From Muricauda sp. SCSIO 64092 (GTDB lineage: Bacteria; Bacteroidota; Bacteroidia; Flavobacteriales; Flavobacteriaceae), in contig NZ_CP095413.1 in assembly GCF_023016285.1 (NCBI RefSeq), positions 3,100,001-3,164,000 on the forward strand: a stretch of 64,000 bases of DNA, in the 5' to 3' direction. A program made the position numbers and the translations under genes. Shown in pieces: positions 48,867-58,883 of this stretch. Numbering within the stretch: position 1 is the first letter of the stretch; every line of letters starts with the position of its first letter. Under the pieces are notes generated by a model. That model was given only the letters and a program-made list of their open reading frames with translations, made no database searches and had not been told where the DNA came from.

Positions 48867-49186
48867 GACAAAAGGAAATGCCCCTTCATTTTTATAAGAC
48901 CATATTCCTTCAAGTTGGCCGGACTCGGGTTTTAACCGGTCTCTTTTCTGGCCAAAGGACCCCAAACACCAAGAACTTTGGGAAATATTGTTTCCCATGG
49001 GCAATGGCCGTATTTTATAATGGGATTTTGAATATGGCGAGTTGGATCTGCATCATCTGCACATATCGCATTTTATGGGTTTCATCCGGAGATATGTATT
49101 TCCCAAAGCGGGCATTAAGCATACAGCATTAAGCGATGAACAACAACAATGAATTTCAAATAAAATAGAAATCAAAAGCTTAAAAA
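48867..49186 (+). other. Gap with a possible glycosidase remnant
   Basis: No intact gene is present in these 320 bp. One plus-strand frame reads DPKHQELWEILFPMGNGRIL and then a stop, followed in frame by WDFEYGELDLHHLHISHFMG. The WE-x-x-x-P-x-GNGR pattern is like the start of GH95 alpha-L-fucosidases, so this may be a decayed GH95 start, but the stretch is too short to be sure. The end of the gap is a low-complexity run around GAACAACAACAATG. Confidence 0.35.
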
Positions 49187-51295
49187 ATGAACTATACTAC
49201 AATCAAGACAGCCATAAAGCCCTATTCGATACTGCTGACATTGACCATTATTGGCTGTAGTCCCGCGCCACCGCCTCCAGAAGCCATCGGTCCAACACCC
49301 ACCAAAAAACAGATGGCTTGGCAGCAAATGGAATACTATGGTTTTATACACTTTGGCCTCAATACCTTTGCGAATATGGAATGGGGCTACGGAGACACTC
49401 CTGCATCAGTTTTTAATCCCAAGGAACTGGACACAAGGCAGTGGGCACAGGTGGCCAAGGAAGCTGGCATGAAAGGCATCATCATCACCGCCAAGCACCA
49501 CGATGGCTTTTGTCTCTGGCCCTCAAAATATACAGAGTATTCCATAAAGAACTCCCCTTGGAAAGGGGGCAAGGGTGATGTGATAAGGGAATTGGCCGAT
49601 GCCTGTAAGGAATATGACCTAAAATTGGGCATCTACACCTCGCCCTGGGACCGTAACCATGCCGATTATGGCAAACCGGAATATGTCGATTATTTTAGAA
49701 AGCAACTTGAGGAACTGCTTACCCAATACGGTGATGTTTTTGAGGTATGGTTCGATGGGGCCAATGGGGGCGATGGCTATTATGGCGGGGCCAATGAGAC
49801 CCGAAGGGTGGACAAAAGGTCCTATTATGACTGGCCCACCACCATTGAGATGATACGTGAATGGCAACCCAATGCCATTGTTTGGAGCGATGCCGGGCCC
49901 GATGCCCGTTGGGTGGGCAACGAACACGGTTTTGCCTACGATGTCACTTGGTCGCCCTTGTTGAAGGACGAAGTCTATGGTGGTATGCCCGAATATGCCA
50001 AGCACTATTCCATGGGGCAGGAAAACGGTACGCATTGGGTTCCCGCAGAAGCCGATGTTTCGATACGGCCGGGATGGTTCTATCACCAATCAGAGGATGA
50101 CAAGGTAAAATCACTGGGACACTTAATGGATATTTATTATAAATCCGTAGGGCAGAACGCTACACTTTTGTTGAACCTTCCCGTGGACAATAGAGGATTG
50201 GTGCATGAAAAGGATGTCGCCCAACTCAGGAAGTTTAAAGAACAGATCGATTTGGATTTTGCCCATAACCTGGCCTTGGGGAATGACATTGAGGCATCCC
50301 AAGTTCGCGGGAACCATAAAAACTATGCAGCCATCCATCTTGTGGATGGGGACAAAGAAACGTATTGGGCCACAGATGATGGGGTAGAGGCGGCTTCCGT
50401 AACCCTGAATTTTGGCTCGCCCACTACTTTTAACCGAATCCTCGTTCAAGAATACATTCCTTTAGGGCAACGAGTACGTTCATTTTCCATTGAAGTGGAA
50501 AAGGATGGTGAATGGAAATCCATAGGGTCATATGGAACAATAGGTTATAAAAGGTTGTTACGATTAGGGGAAATCACGGCAAGCGCGGTTCGTTTGAACA
50601 TAGACGGAGTAAAAGTCAGCCCGCTACTATCCAACCTAGAGGTGTACCATGCCCCTCCACTGGTTGAACAACCTGTTGTTTCAAGAAACAAACAGGGTAT
50701 TGTGGAAATCGTGGCTGATGATTCAAGGGTCACCTACTTTTATACTACCGATGGTTCCGTTCCCACCATCAATTCTAAAAGATATACGACATCTTTTGAA
50801 GTCCATGGGCCAACCCATATTTCAGTCATAAGTCACGATCCGGCCACCCAAAGAAAGAGCGAACCCAAAACGGTATATTTCGATAGAAGCAAAAAAGACT
50901 GGAAAGTAAAGGAGAATGAAACCTCGACAGAAAGTATAAAGGCCATTGATGATGATGTTCGGTCAGTATACATCTTGAACAAGGATGAGATGGGAAATGG
51001 TCTGATCATTGATTTTGGGCAACAGGAACAATTGACAGGTTTTACCTATACCCCTGATCAAGGCAGGAATCCTTCGGGCATTATAACGCATTACAATTTC
51101 TATGTGAGCGAAAATGGTCGTTCTTGGAACTTGGCAGGTACGGGGGAGTTTTCCAATATCGTGAACAATCCCATACAACAGCGAGTTACGTTTGACCATC
51201 CCATAAAAGGTCGATTTATAAAATTTACACCCAAAAAGATAGGAGGCAATGAAACAGAAGCTGTGGTCGCCGAGTTGGGAGTAATCACAAAATAA
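49187..51295 (+). CDS. Alpha-L-fucosidase GH29 lipoprotein with discoidin/CBM32-like domains (copy 3)
   Basis: This 702-residue lipoprotein has lipobox TIIGC and a proline-rich linker. The GH29 barrel (about 40-350) has YYGFIHFGLNTFANMEWGYG, ITAKHHDGFCLWPSKYTEYS, LGIYTSPWDRNHADYG, the nucleophile in VFEVWFDGANGG (near residue 189) and NATLLLNLPVDNRG. A first F5/8-type-C domain follows (HLVDGDKETYWATDDG, RSFSIEVEKDG), then a chitobiase-C-like Ig domain (YFYTTDGSVPTINSKRY) and a second F5/8-type-C domain at the end. The added sandwiches suit binding of a complex glycan at the cell surface. This is the subgroup often active on Fuc-alpha-1,3/4-GlcNAc, but the linkage cannot be read from sequence. 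Confidence 0.9.
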   Translation: MNYTTIKTAIKPYSILLTLTIIGCSPAPPPPEAIGPTPTKKQMAWQQMEYYGFIHFGLNTFANMEWGYGDTPASVFNPKELDTRQWAQVAKEAGMKGIIITAKHHDGFCLWPSKYTEYSIKNSPWKGGKGDVIRELADACKEYDLKLGIYTSPWDRNHADYGKPEYVDYFRKQLEELLTQYGDVFEVWFDGANGGDGYYGGANETRRVDKRSYYDWPTTIEMIREWQPNAIVWSDAGPDARWVGNEHGFAYDVTWSPLLKDEVYGGMPEYAKHYSMGQENGTHWVPAEADVSIRPGWFYHQSEDDKVKSLGHLMDIYYKSVGQNATLLLNLPVDNRGLVHEKDVAQLRKFKEQIDLDFAHNLALGNDIEASQVRGNHKNYAAIHLVDGDKETYWATDDGVEAASVTLNFGSPTTFNRILVQEYIPLGQRVRSFSIEVEKDGEWKSIGSYGTIGYKRLLRLGEITASAVRLNIDGVKVSPLLSNLEVYHAPPLVEQPVVSRNKQGIVEIVADDSRVTYFYTTDGSVPTINSKRYTTSFEVHGPTHISVISHDPATQRKSEPKTVYFDRSKKDWKVKENETSTESIKAIDDDVRSVYILNKDEMGNGLIIDFGQQEQLTGFTYTPDQGRNPSGIITHYNFYVSENGRSWNLAGTGEFSNIVNNPIQQRVTFDHPIKGRFIKFTPKKIGGNETEAVVAELGVITK

Positions 51296-51412
51296 AGTGC
51301 GAATTTGGAATGATGAATTAAGGGGTCAGTGTTTAGGTTTCAAGGTTTGGATAACACAAACAATGGACCACGAGCACCCAACAATAGACCATAAACAATA
51401 GAAACAAAATAA

Positions 51413-52384
51413 ATGAACTACAGAACATTTGGCCGTACGGGCTGGCAAGTAAGTGAAATCGGATATGGCATGTGGGGCATGGCCGGGTGGACAGGCTCCG
51501 AAGACAATCAATCCCTTCAATCCCTTCAAAAGGCAGTAGATTTGGGATGTACTTTTTTTAATACGGCTTGGGGCTATGGCGAGGGCCATAGTGAAAGATT
51601 GTTGGGTAAACTCATCAAGGCAAATCCTGACAAAAAGTTGTACACTGCTACAAAGATGCCTCCGAAAAACTTTCAATGGCCCAGTAAACGGGAATATACG
51701 TTGGATGATTGTTCCCCACCCGACCATATTGAAAAATATGTGGAAAGCAGCCTCGAAAATGCTGGGTTGGATTCGTTTGACCTGATGCAGTTCCACACAT
51801 GGGAGGACCATTGGTTACAGGATGAACGTGCCCTACAGAAAATGGCAGATTTGAAATCACAAGGGCTTATCCATGCCATTGGCATCAGTATTAACCGATG
51901 GGAACCTTGGAACGGGGTCAAGACGGTGGAGACCGGATTGATCGATGCCGCGCAGGTCATCTACAACATCTTTGACCAAAACCCCAAAGATGAGCTTTTC
52001 CCTGCCTGCCGCAAACACGATGTGGCCGTCATTGCCCGTGTGCCTTTTGATGAGGGCACCCTCACGGGCAAGCTCACGAAAGAAAGCAAATGGCCCGAAG
52101 GCGACTGGCGCAACACCTATTTTGTACCCGAAAACCTGAATTCCAGTGTGGACCATGCCGATGCCTTAAAGCCCTTGGTACCAGAAAACATGGATATGCC
52201 CGAAATGGCGCTACGGTTTATTCTGGGCGAGTCCACGATAAGTACCATTATTCCCGGTATGCGGCAGCTACGACACGTAGAGGCCAATATTGCGACCAGC
52301 GACAAAGGCCCGTTGGACAATGTTTTGATGGACGAACTTGTCAACCATAGATGTGACAGGGAGCCTACGGAATGGTCACAGTAA
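51413..52384 (+). CDS. Aldo/keto reductase
   Basis: This 323-residue (alpha/beta)8 oxidoreductase without a signal peptide is of the AKR superfamily. It starts MNYRTFGRTGWQVSEIGYGM. FFNTAWGYGEGHSERLLGK holds the catalytic Tyr, TATKMPP the Lys and DLMQFHTWED the His. The normally conserved Asp of 'DTA' is read as Asn (FNTA). The NADPH-binding C-terminal end is typical (STIIPGMRQLRHVEANI). In a fucose cluster it could reduce L-lactaldehyde, the product of the aldolase encoded 1 kb further on, or a sugar; this is inference. Confidence 0.82.
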   Translation: MNYRTFGRTGWQVSEIGYGMWGMAGWTGSEDNQSLQSLQKAVDLGCTFFNTAWGYGEGHSERLLGKLIKANPDKKLYTATKMPPKNFQWPSKREYTLDDCSPPDHIEKYVESSLENAGLDSFDLMQFHTWEDHWLQDERALQKMADLKSQGLIHAIGISINRWEPWNGVKTVETGLIDAAQVIYNIFDQNPKDELFPACRKHDVAVIARVPFDEGTLTGKLTKESKWPEGDWRNTYFVPENLNSSVDHADALKPLVPENMDMPEMALRFILGESTISTIIPGMRQLRHVEANIATSDKGPLDNVLMDELVNHRCDREPTEWSQ

Positions 52385-52412
52385 AATTTTCAAGCAATGA
52401 CGAAAGAAATGT

Positions 52413-53351
52413 TTATCCGAGTTTATTGCCCATTTTTAGCAATGACCCTTTTCGTAATTGTGCCGGTGTGTTTCCGGTAATCGATTTGAACACCCTTGAA
52501 AAGTGATATCTATTGGCATAACCCAACAATTCGGCAATGGTCTCTATGCTGTGTCGGGTATGTTCCAAAAGGGTATGGGCACGGGCAATCTTTCTTTGAC
52601 GGATATATTTTTGGATGGCTATCCCTTTTTCTTCCTTAAAAAGGCGTACTAGGGAATTGGTGGTTATATGGCAAAATTGGGCAAGTTCCGTATTGGAAAA
52701 ATTATGGCCAATGTTGTTTTCGATATAATGAACCACATCAGAAACGCGATTGTCCAAAGCAGTGGTTTGCCAGACTTTCTTGGGCACACCGACCAAAATG
52801 CCATAAACAATGGATTGGATCAGAAAATTATGGGTGGTTTCAAATTCCTGTGGTTTTCCGTTTGTAATGGTGGTGTTTTTAAGAAGATGTGCCAGTTTTT
52901 CCAACTGTCGAAGTTGGTCGTTTTCTAGGGGTATTTCAAACACATCCGGATTGATGTGATCAAAAAGCACTCCTAGATTAAAATGAACGAACAGGTGAAG
53001 GATGTGACTTCCTAGTAGAGAGCCTTCATTCTCTTCCTTACGCACTTCCCTACCCACTACATTCAGGCCCTTCATCTTTTTTCTGCTTCCTTTGATATGT
53101 GACCTAAAAAAGGTATGGGGCGGTATTATATAGGCGTTCTCCTTTTTCATCTCTATGATTTTTCCCTGATAGGTGATCATACCTCCCTCATTTTTGTTCC
53201 AGTAGATACGCCAATAGGGAAAAGCCGTTTCATTGCATTCCCATTCTCTCAGGCACCAATACCTACAGCACCAAATCTCGAGGGACATTTTAGCAAACAG
53301 TTGTTCCACCCTTGAAGGGTCACCCAATGGAATCCTACGGATATTCTTCAT
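52413..53351 (-). CDS. AraC-family transcriptional regulator
   Basis: This 312-residue regulator starts at ATG 53351 (MKNIRRIPLGDPSRVEQLFA). The N-terminal half is a cupin-like sensing domain (YIIPPHTFFRSHIKG). The C-terminal double helix-turn-helix contains FSNTELAQFCHITTNSLVRL and HSIETIAELLGYANRYHFSR with FKSITGNTPAQLR. It is divergent from the class II aldolase-FucK-FucI operon, with a 99-bp gap, and very likely controls it in response to fucose or fuculose phosphate. It is not a close copy of the other AraC gene at 37.1 kb. Confidence 0.87.
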   Translation of the reverse strand: MKNIRRIPLGDPSRVEQLFAKMSLEIWCCRYWCLREWECNETAFPYWRIYWNKNEGGMITYQGKIIEMKKENAYIIPPHTFFRSHIKGSRKKMKGLNVVGREVRKEENEGSLLGSHILHLFVHFNLGVLFDHINPDVFEIPLENDQLRQLEKLAHLLKNTTITNGKPQEFETTHNFLIQSIVYGILVGVPKKVWQTTALDNRVSDVVHYIENNIGHNFSNTELAQFCHITTNSLVRLFKEEKGIAIQKYIRQRKIARAHTLLEHTRHSIETIAELLGYANRYHFSRVFKSITGNTPAQLRKGSLLKMGNKLG

Positions 53352-53450
53352 AGACAAATGATTGAATTAGATACAAATAAAGTGCTTTTGGGCATTGCTT
53401 GCCAAAAGTTCTTACAGTATTTTAATCCTGTAATTGTAGAAATGTAACTC

Positions 53451-54257
53451 ATGAATGATAAAAGACTAGATACAAGTGAATTACCTCATGTCGTTATTGA
53501 TGAAATCAAAAACATTTCGCGCATTGCGGGATATTTATGGACACGGGAATGGGCTGAAAGAAATGCGGGAAACATTTCGGTAAACTTTACGAAATATTTT
53601 CATGGATACAAAATTGCCAATATTGATGAAGTACCCTGTACCCTACCCAAGGAAATGGGTGGAATGGTACTCTTAGTTACGGGAACAGGATGTTACCTGA
53701 GAAGTCTTATCGACAAGATAGAGGAAGCCGCTTGTATTCTTAAAATAAACAGTGAAGCAACCGCCTACTCCATAATATGGGGGGGGCGACAAAAAGGATT
53801 CAAACCGACAAGTGAGTTGATTTCGCATGTTAAGATACATTATGAAAACACCCAAAATGGTTCGGGCTATAGGGCAGTGGTACATACTCATCCGTCTGAA
53901 CTCATTGTATTGAGCCACCACCCTATTTTTAAAGACGAGAAGAAAACCAACCTATCACTCTGGAAAATGTGTCCCGAAGTACGTGTTTTTGTGCCAAAAG
54001 GGGTCTCATGTACTCCGTATGCCCTATCGGGTTCCGAAGAACTGGCCGATTTGACCATTGAAGGCCTCAAAACTCGGGATGTGGTCCTTTGGGAAAAACA
54101 TGGGGCTGTAGCCACCGGTGAGAATGTAGAAAAAGCGTTTGATTTTTTGGATGTCGCGAATAAAGGGGCCAAACTGTTGCTCATGGCATGGGCCGCCAAT
54201 TTTGAACCGGTCGGCCTTACCCATGATGAATTAAAGGGTTTGGAAATATTTTTATAA
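53451..54257 (+). CDS. Class II aldolase, probable L-fuculose-1-phosphate aldolase (RhaD-like)
   Basis: This 268-residue zinc aldolase has GYLWTREWAERNAGNISVNF as the class II signature, VVHTHPSELIVLSH with the two zinc-binding His, and VVLWEKHGAVATGENVEKAF with the third. The overall layout, including INSEATAYSIIWGGRQKGFK and PTSELISHVKIHY, is nearer to L-rhamnulose-1-phosphate aldolase than to short FucA. But its neighbours are FucK and FucI, so the substrate is expected to be L-fuculose 1-phosphate, giving dihydroxyacetone phosphate and L-lactaldehyde. It is 15 bp before fucK in one operon. Confidence 0.82.
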   Translation: MNDKRLDTSELPHVVIDEIKNISRIAGYLWTREWAERNAGNISVNFTKYFHGYKIANIDEVPCTLPKEMGGMVLLVTGTGCYLRSLIDKIEEAACILKINSEATAYSIIWGGRQKGFKPTSELISHVKIHYENTQNGSGYRAVVHTHPSELIVLSHHPIFKDEKKTNLSLWKMCPEVRVFVPKGVSCTPYALSGSEELADLTIEGLKTRDVVLWEKHGAVATGENVEKAFDFLDVANKGAKLLLMAWAANFEPVGLTHDELKGLEIFL

Positions 54258-54272
54258 CCTAAATCAATAGCC

Positions 54273-55718
54273 ATGGAAGCCTGTGTTTTAATTTTTGATT
54301 GTGGGGCTACCAATCTAAGGGTAGTGGCCATGGCTCCGGACGGAAACATAAAAGCTTCTCATTCCTTTCCGAATGCAACTGCTGATGACCCCTTTTTTAA
54401 AGGAGGTAAAATATGGTCATTAGAAATCATATGGGACAAACTATGTGCTGCCTCAAAGGCTGTGGTGGACCAGCTTAAGGATGTAGAAATTATTGGTGTT
54501 TCAGTGACCACCTTTGGTGTTGACGGTACCTTGGTCGATTTTGAGGGAAATTTAAAATATCCCGTTATTTCATGGCAATGCAATCGTACCCACCCCATCT
54601 TAAAATCTTTGGACAAATACATTGATTTGTATGAACTGTATGAAAAAACTGGGGTCTATCCATACGATTTCAATACCATTTTTAAGTTGTTGTGGTTCAA
54701 AGAAAACCATCCTGAGACCTTAAAGGACAGTCGCTTTCTTTTTATGCCATCCCTATTGGTGAACTTACTGTCCGGGGTTCAGGTTAACGATGCCACCATG
54801 TTGGGTACGGCTATGATTGCCAATCTTAGTACGCAGGAAGTATCCATACCCCTTTTGGAAAAATTGGGGATTCCAGCAGCGTTGTTCGGAACACCTGCCC
54901 AGGCGGGTGAGGTTGTGGGTACGGTTACTAAAAAAGCTTCGGAAGCAAGTGGTATTCCAGTGGGTGTTCCTGTTTGCCTTTCTGGTCATGACACGCAATT
55001 TGCCGTTTTTGGTTCCGGTGCGGGTTTAGATGAGCCGGTACTGAGTTCAGGTACTTGGGAAATACTCATGTGCCGAAGCAAAAAGTATAGTGCCACGGCA
55101 CAACAACTCGATTTAGGGATTACAACAGAGTTTGATGCAGAAAAAAACATGTATGACCTTGGAGTGAACTATGTGGCTTCAGGATTGTTGGAATGGGTGG
55201 GCAACCACTTTTTTCAAGACGTGCCCAAAAAGCAACGGTACCAAATTATGGTGGAAGAGGCCGAACAAGTACCTCCTGGTGCCAATGGAGTTGCTGTAGA
55301 CCCCAATTTTTATGATCCGACCAATGATGCGGGAGGAGCGATATCAGGTATTAAATTGGCAACCTCACGAGGCGAAATCTATAGGGCCAGTCTGGAGGCA
55401 TTGGCACTCACTTTAAAAAATGCGTTGCACGTACTGGAAAAGGCGGCTGATTTTAAGGCCAGAAAAATTATATGTGTAGGTGGAGGTTCCAAAAATTCAC
55501 TTTGGAATCAGATTAAGGCCGATGTATGTGGCATACCTATTCAATTGATAGCACAAAAGGAAACTACAGTATTGGGGAGTGCCCTTTTTACTTTCACCGG
55601 AGTGGGATATTATAAAAATTTGAAAGAGGCACGTTCATCTATCGATTACCAACCTTATTTAGTGGAACCCTCTGTGAACAAGAATACATATCAACAACTA
55701 TTTGAGAATAAAGAATGA
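54273..55718 (+). CDS. fucK: L-fuculokinase (FGGY family)
   Basis: This 481-residue two-domain sugar kinase begins [21 protein letters not shown] with the phosphate-1 loop. [40 protein letters not shown] and [16 protein letters not shown] follow the L-fuculokinase pattern closely, and [20 protein letters not shown] is the adenosine-binding motif. It phosphorylates L-fuculose to L-fuculose 1-phosphate in the cytoplasm. It lies between the aldolase (15 bp) and the isomerase (4 bp), the classic order of a phosphorylating fucose operon. FucK is preferred over rhamnulokinase because of these motifs and of FucI next door. Confidence 0.92.
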   Translation: MEACVLIFDCGATNLRVVAMAPDGNIKASHSFPNATADDPFFKGGKIWSLEIIWDKLCAASKAVVDQLKDVEIIGVSVTTFGVDGTLVDFEGNLKYPVISWQCNRTHPILKSLDKYIDLYELYEKTGVYPYDFNTIFKLLWFKENHPETLKDSRFLFMPSLLVNLLSGVQVNDATMLGTAMIANLSTQEVSIPLLEKLGIPAALFGTPAQAGEVVGTVTKKASEASGIPVGVPVCLSGHDTQFAVFGSGAGLDEPVLSSGTWEILMCRSKKYSATAQQLDLGITTEFDAEKNMYDLGVNYVASGLLEWVGNHFFQDVPKKQRYQIMVEEAEQVPPGANGVAVDPNFYDPTNDAGGAISGIKLATSRGEIYRASLEALALTLKNALHVLEKAADFKARKIICVGGGSKNSLWNQIKADVCGIPIQLIAQKETTVLGSALFTFTGVGYYKNLKEARSSIDYQPYLVEPSVNKNTYQQLFENKE

Positions 55719-55722
55719 GATT

Positions 55723-57522
55723 ATGGAAGCAACTATCCATGGAACACGATTGGTCGGTTCCTTACCAAAAGTAGGCATCCGCCCCACTATTGATGGACGT
55801 GAAGGTGGCGTAAGGGAATCCTTGGAAGATCAGTGTATGGCTATGGCCAAAGCAGCAGCCAAGCTGATTAAGGAAAATGTACGATTCCCTTCAGGGGAAA
55901 AAGTGGAATGCGTCATTGCAGACACGACTATTGGTGGGGTAACAGAATCGGCTGCTTGCGCCGATAAGTTTAGAGAGGAAGGTGTAGGACTTTCCTTGAC
56001 AGTTACTCCCTGTTGGTGCTACGGTACTGAAGTCATGGGGGCCGATCCCTTGTATCCTAGGGCTATTTGGGGCTTCAATGGAACGGAAAGGCCCGGCGCG
56101 GTCTATCTGGCCGCTGCGCTTGCCGGATATTCCCAAAAGGGACTCCCAACATTTGGAATATATGGTCGAGAGGTCTGTGATGCCGATGATACATCAGTAC
56201 CCAGTGATGTGGCAGAAAAAATCCTGAAGTTTGTTCGAGCCGGTCTTGCGGTGGCGCTAATGAAGGGAAAATCATACTTGTCCTTGGGATATTCCTCAAT
56301 GGGTATCGCTGGATCTATGGTAGATGCCAACTTCTTTTATAGCTATCTGGGCATGCGTACTGAATTTGTGGACATGACCGAACTCATTCGCCGGATGGAA
56401 AAGGGTATTTACGACCAAGAAGAATTTGAACAAGCCTTGGTTTGGACCAAAGAACATTGCAAGGAAGGTAAGGATTATAACAACGAAGAAAACCGGGCGA
56501 ACGATCAACGCAAGGACGAAGAGTGGGAAACCGTGGTGAAAATGACCCAGATTGTTCGTGATATCATGGTGGGCAACCCAAAACTGGCGGAAATCGGTTT
56601 CAATGAAGAGGCTATGGGACGTAATGCCATTGCCTCTGGTTTTCAAGGGCAACGACAGTGGACGGACTTCATGCCCAATGGGGATTTTATGGAGGCAATG
56701 CTAAATTCGTCATTTGATTGGAACGGTATTCGACAACCCTTTGTGGTGGCTACGGAGAATGACAGCCTTAACGGGGTTTCCATGCTCTTTGGCCATCTGT
56801 TGACCAATACTGCCCAGATATTTTCTGATGTGCGCACCTATTGGAGTCCTGAGTCAGTGAAACGGGTGACTGGAAAAACATTGACTGGTTTGGCCAAGGA
56901 CGGAATCATTCATTTGATCAATTCAGGGTCTACTACTCTAGATGCTACTGGACAAATGAAGGACGCCGAGAATACATCGGTTCTTAAGCCCTATTGGGAA
57001 GTTACCGAAGATGATATGCAAAACTGCCTCTCAAACACCCGTTGGCCACAAGCCATTCGTGAGTATTTTAAAGGTGGGGGCTATTCTTCCCAATTTAAAA
57101 CCGAAGGCGAAATGCCCGTGACCATGTGTCGTATCAACCTGTTAAAAGGGTTGGGGCCTACCATTCAAATTGCGGAGGGCTGGACTGCGGAACTTCCCGA
57201 GGATATCCATATCATTTTGCACGAAAGAACCAATCCTACGTGGCCCACCACTTGGTTTGTGCCAAGATTGACCGGTGCGGGTGCCTTTAAAGATGTATAT
57301 ACGGTCATGGCCAAATGGGGTGCCAACCACGGTGCTATCAGTTATGGGCATATCGGCAGTGAACTTATCACGCTTTGTGCTATGCTCAGAATACCGGTAT
57401 GCATGCACAATGTGGATGAATCAGATATTTTCAGGCCTAGTGCATGGAATGCATTTGGCCAGAATTTAGAAAGTGCCGATTATAGGGCTTGTGATACATA
57501 TGGGCCACTTTATACTACCTAA
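55723..57522 (+). CDS. fucI: L-fucose isomerase
   Basis: This 599-residue enzyme starts at ATG 55723; the open frame reaches seven codons further back into fucK only through a [23 protein letters not shown] and [16 protein letters not shown] are diagnostic for FucI, as are [32 protein letters not shown] and [17 protein letters not shown]. Length fits the hexameric E. coli-type enzyme. It converts L-fucose to L-fuculose with a bound Mn2+. It is the last gene of the aldolase-kinase-isomerase operon, and a terminator follows at 57793..57819. Confidence 0.95.
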   Translation: MEATIHGTRLVGSLPKVGIRPTIDGREGGVRESLEDQCMAMAKAAAKLIKENVRFPSGEKVECVIADTTIGGVTESAACADKFREEGVGLSLTVTPCWCYGTEVMGADPLYPRAIWGFNGTERPGAVYLAAALAGYSQKGLPTFGIYGREVCDADDTSVPSDVAEKILKFVRAGLAVALMKGKSYLSLGYSSMGIAGSMVDANFFYSYLGMRTEFVDMTELIRRMEKGIYDQEEFEQALVWTKEHCKEGKDYNNEENRANDQRKDEEWETVVKMTQIVRDIMVGNPKLAEIGFNEEAMGRNAIASGFQGQRQWTDFMPNGDFMEAMLNSSFDWNGIRQPFVVATENDSLNGVSMLFGHLLTNTAQIFSDVRTYWSPESVKRVTGKTLTGLAKDGIIHLINSGSTTLDATGQMKDAENTSVLKPYWEVTEDDMQNCLSNTRWPQAIREYFKGGGYSSQFKTEGEMPVTMCRINLLKGLGPTIQIAEGWTAELPEDIHIILHERTNPTWPTTWFVPRLTGAGAFKDVYTVMAKWGANHGAISYGHIGSELITLCAMLRIPVCMHNVDESDIFRPSAWNAFGQNLESADYRACDTYGPLYTT

Positions 57523-57929
57523 CATCCTTGAAGTGGGGTTAGGGGTACTGTTGACCTGAATTAGGAAAAACAAAACATACGTAAGTCTATGGCTAAATTG
57601 AGCTTTGCAAGTAAAACGAGTTGGAAATGGTAAAAAAAGTATCGTAAATGGTATTTTTTTTAGAAGAAACCACACCCCTTTAGTTCTATCTTCATACCAG
57701 TTTCATGAAGTGTTGTTTAGGCAAAAAAGTGATTTCTTTAGAAACTATAATCATTTTAAGTTATGCTTTGAGTTAGTTTAAGTTAAGTACTAAGGGTCAA
57801 TGTAGAATTGGCCCTTTTTCATTTTACGCTTTAAAAACTATAGATGAAATGGGATTTTTCTTAAATTTTATGGAAACCTCTTAAACTCCGGGCACTTCAT
57901 TTTCGGTATGGATAAGGGGCATTAAAAAG
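57523..57929 (+). promoter_or_regulatory. Gap after fucI with A-tract motif and terminator
   Basis: There is no gene here. It holds GTAAAAAAAGTATCG at 57630..57644, the fifth copy of the A-tract motif, followed by a T run, and a hairpin terminator at 57793..57819. The motif may be left from control of the decayed glycosidase gene on the other strand. Confidence 0.45.
57793..57819 (+). terminator. Terminator of the aldolase-fucK-fucI operon
   Basis: AGGGTCAA and TTGGCCCT pair with one mismatch around a 7-base loop and are followed by TTTTT. It lies 270 bp after the FucI stop. Confidence 0.6.
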
Positions 57930-58870
57930 CTCCTGCGTGAGTTCCATGCCATCTTTTATACTCAGTTTTCCCGCTCAGGATTCTATCCTGTGTCCATCCC
58001 CGATGAATACCATCAACCTAGGTGATCAAACCAATATAGATTTGGGCAAGATACATGTAATAAAGTCGTTCAATTACATTATCTTACCAAGTGGACATGT
58101 TTTCCTTATTCATATAATCGATGACGGGTTTCGATTGCATTTCAAAGAGATTCAAATGGTCATGGCTTGGTTGGATATAAATTACGTTTCGTTCGACTTA
58201 TGACCCTTGACCTCCCATTCTATTCCCGTTTTTACCGCGGTCTATGGCTGGGTTGATGGTTGGGATCTGAAAAGGGTATCCAAAGGGTTCAATCATAGGA
58301 ATCCAAACGTTCCTATGACTTATGAATGAAATGGGGCACTTCAACACCGGTATGTTGGTTGGGGTGCAGTATTTCCGGATTGGATGGTTACGACCCTCCT
58401 GCAAAGTTTCAATGGGCTCTTCTTCGATATAAGCCGTATCACCCGTGTTTTTGGCGATATAGTAGAGGTAGAGTTTTCCAACAAAATATTTAATTTTGGA
58501 GCTATGGGCCGTAATGGCATCGCAATGGCCTTTGCCGCTGTCTTTCAGTTCGGTACGAAAGTATTTCCAAAGGCCGTTCAAACCAATCGAAGAGGGATGG
58601 GCAATTTCCAAATGGGTGAGCCAACCATAAAGCGATGCTCTTTTTTCTAATGGGCACAGAATAGGTAATAAACTCCTTCCTCGTCATTATAAATGGAACC
58701 GCTTTGGTTAAAATGGAAAGCTGTTTTGACCATGTTGGTTTCCGCAGTTCGCGAAATCTTGTCGCTTAACTTAAGATTGTTATCGACTTGCCTTATGCAA
58801 ATAGGATTAAAACGATAAGGGCAATTATTCTTGGCATTGTGGCATAATCGTTTCGGTTATGTACAAAATT
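57930..58870 (-). pseudogene. Decayed GH43-like glycosidase gene
   Basis: The minus strand keeps islands of a five-bladed propeller glycosidase, broken by stops and frameshifts. They run SDKISRTAETNMVKTAFHFN, then GVYYLFCAH followed by a stop. The longest (58611 to about 58198) reads IAHPSSIGLNGLWKYFRTEL, then SKIKYFVGKLYLYYIAKNTG, then IEPFGYPFQIPTINPAIDRG. The pattern 'S-KIKYF-GK-YLYYI' and 'TINPAI-RGK-G' is that of GH43-like secreted hydrolases. No continuous frame exists and the C-terminal half below 58198 is barely recognisable. It probably belonged to the same operon as the sulfatase, whose gene lies just upstream. Confidence 0.6.
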
Positions 58871-58883
58871 TGTACGGTGGATT

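Noticed and set aside
53451..57522. Rhamnose rather than fucose operon
   Set aside because: The aldolase looks RhaD-like, but the isomerase is clearly FucI and the kinase is FucK-type, and no RhaA or RhaT is present.
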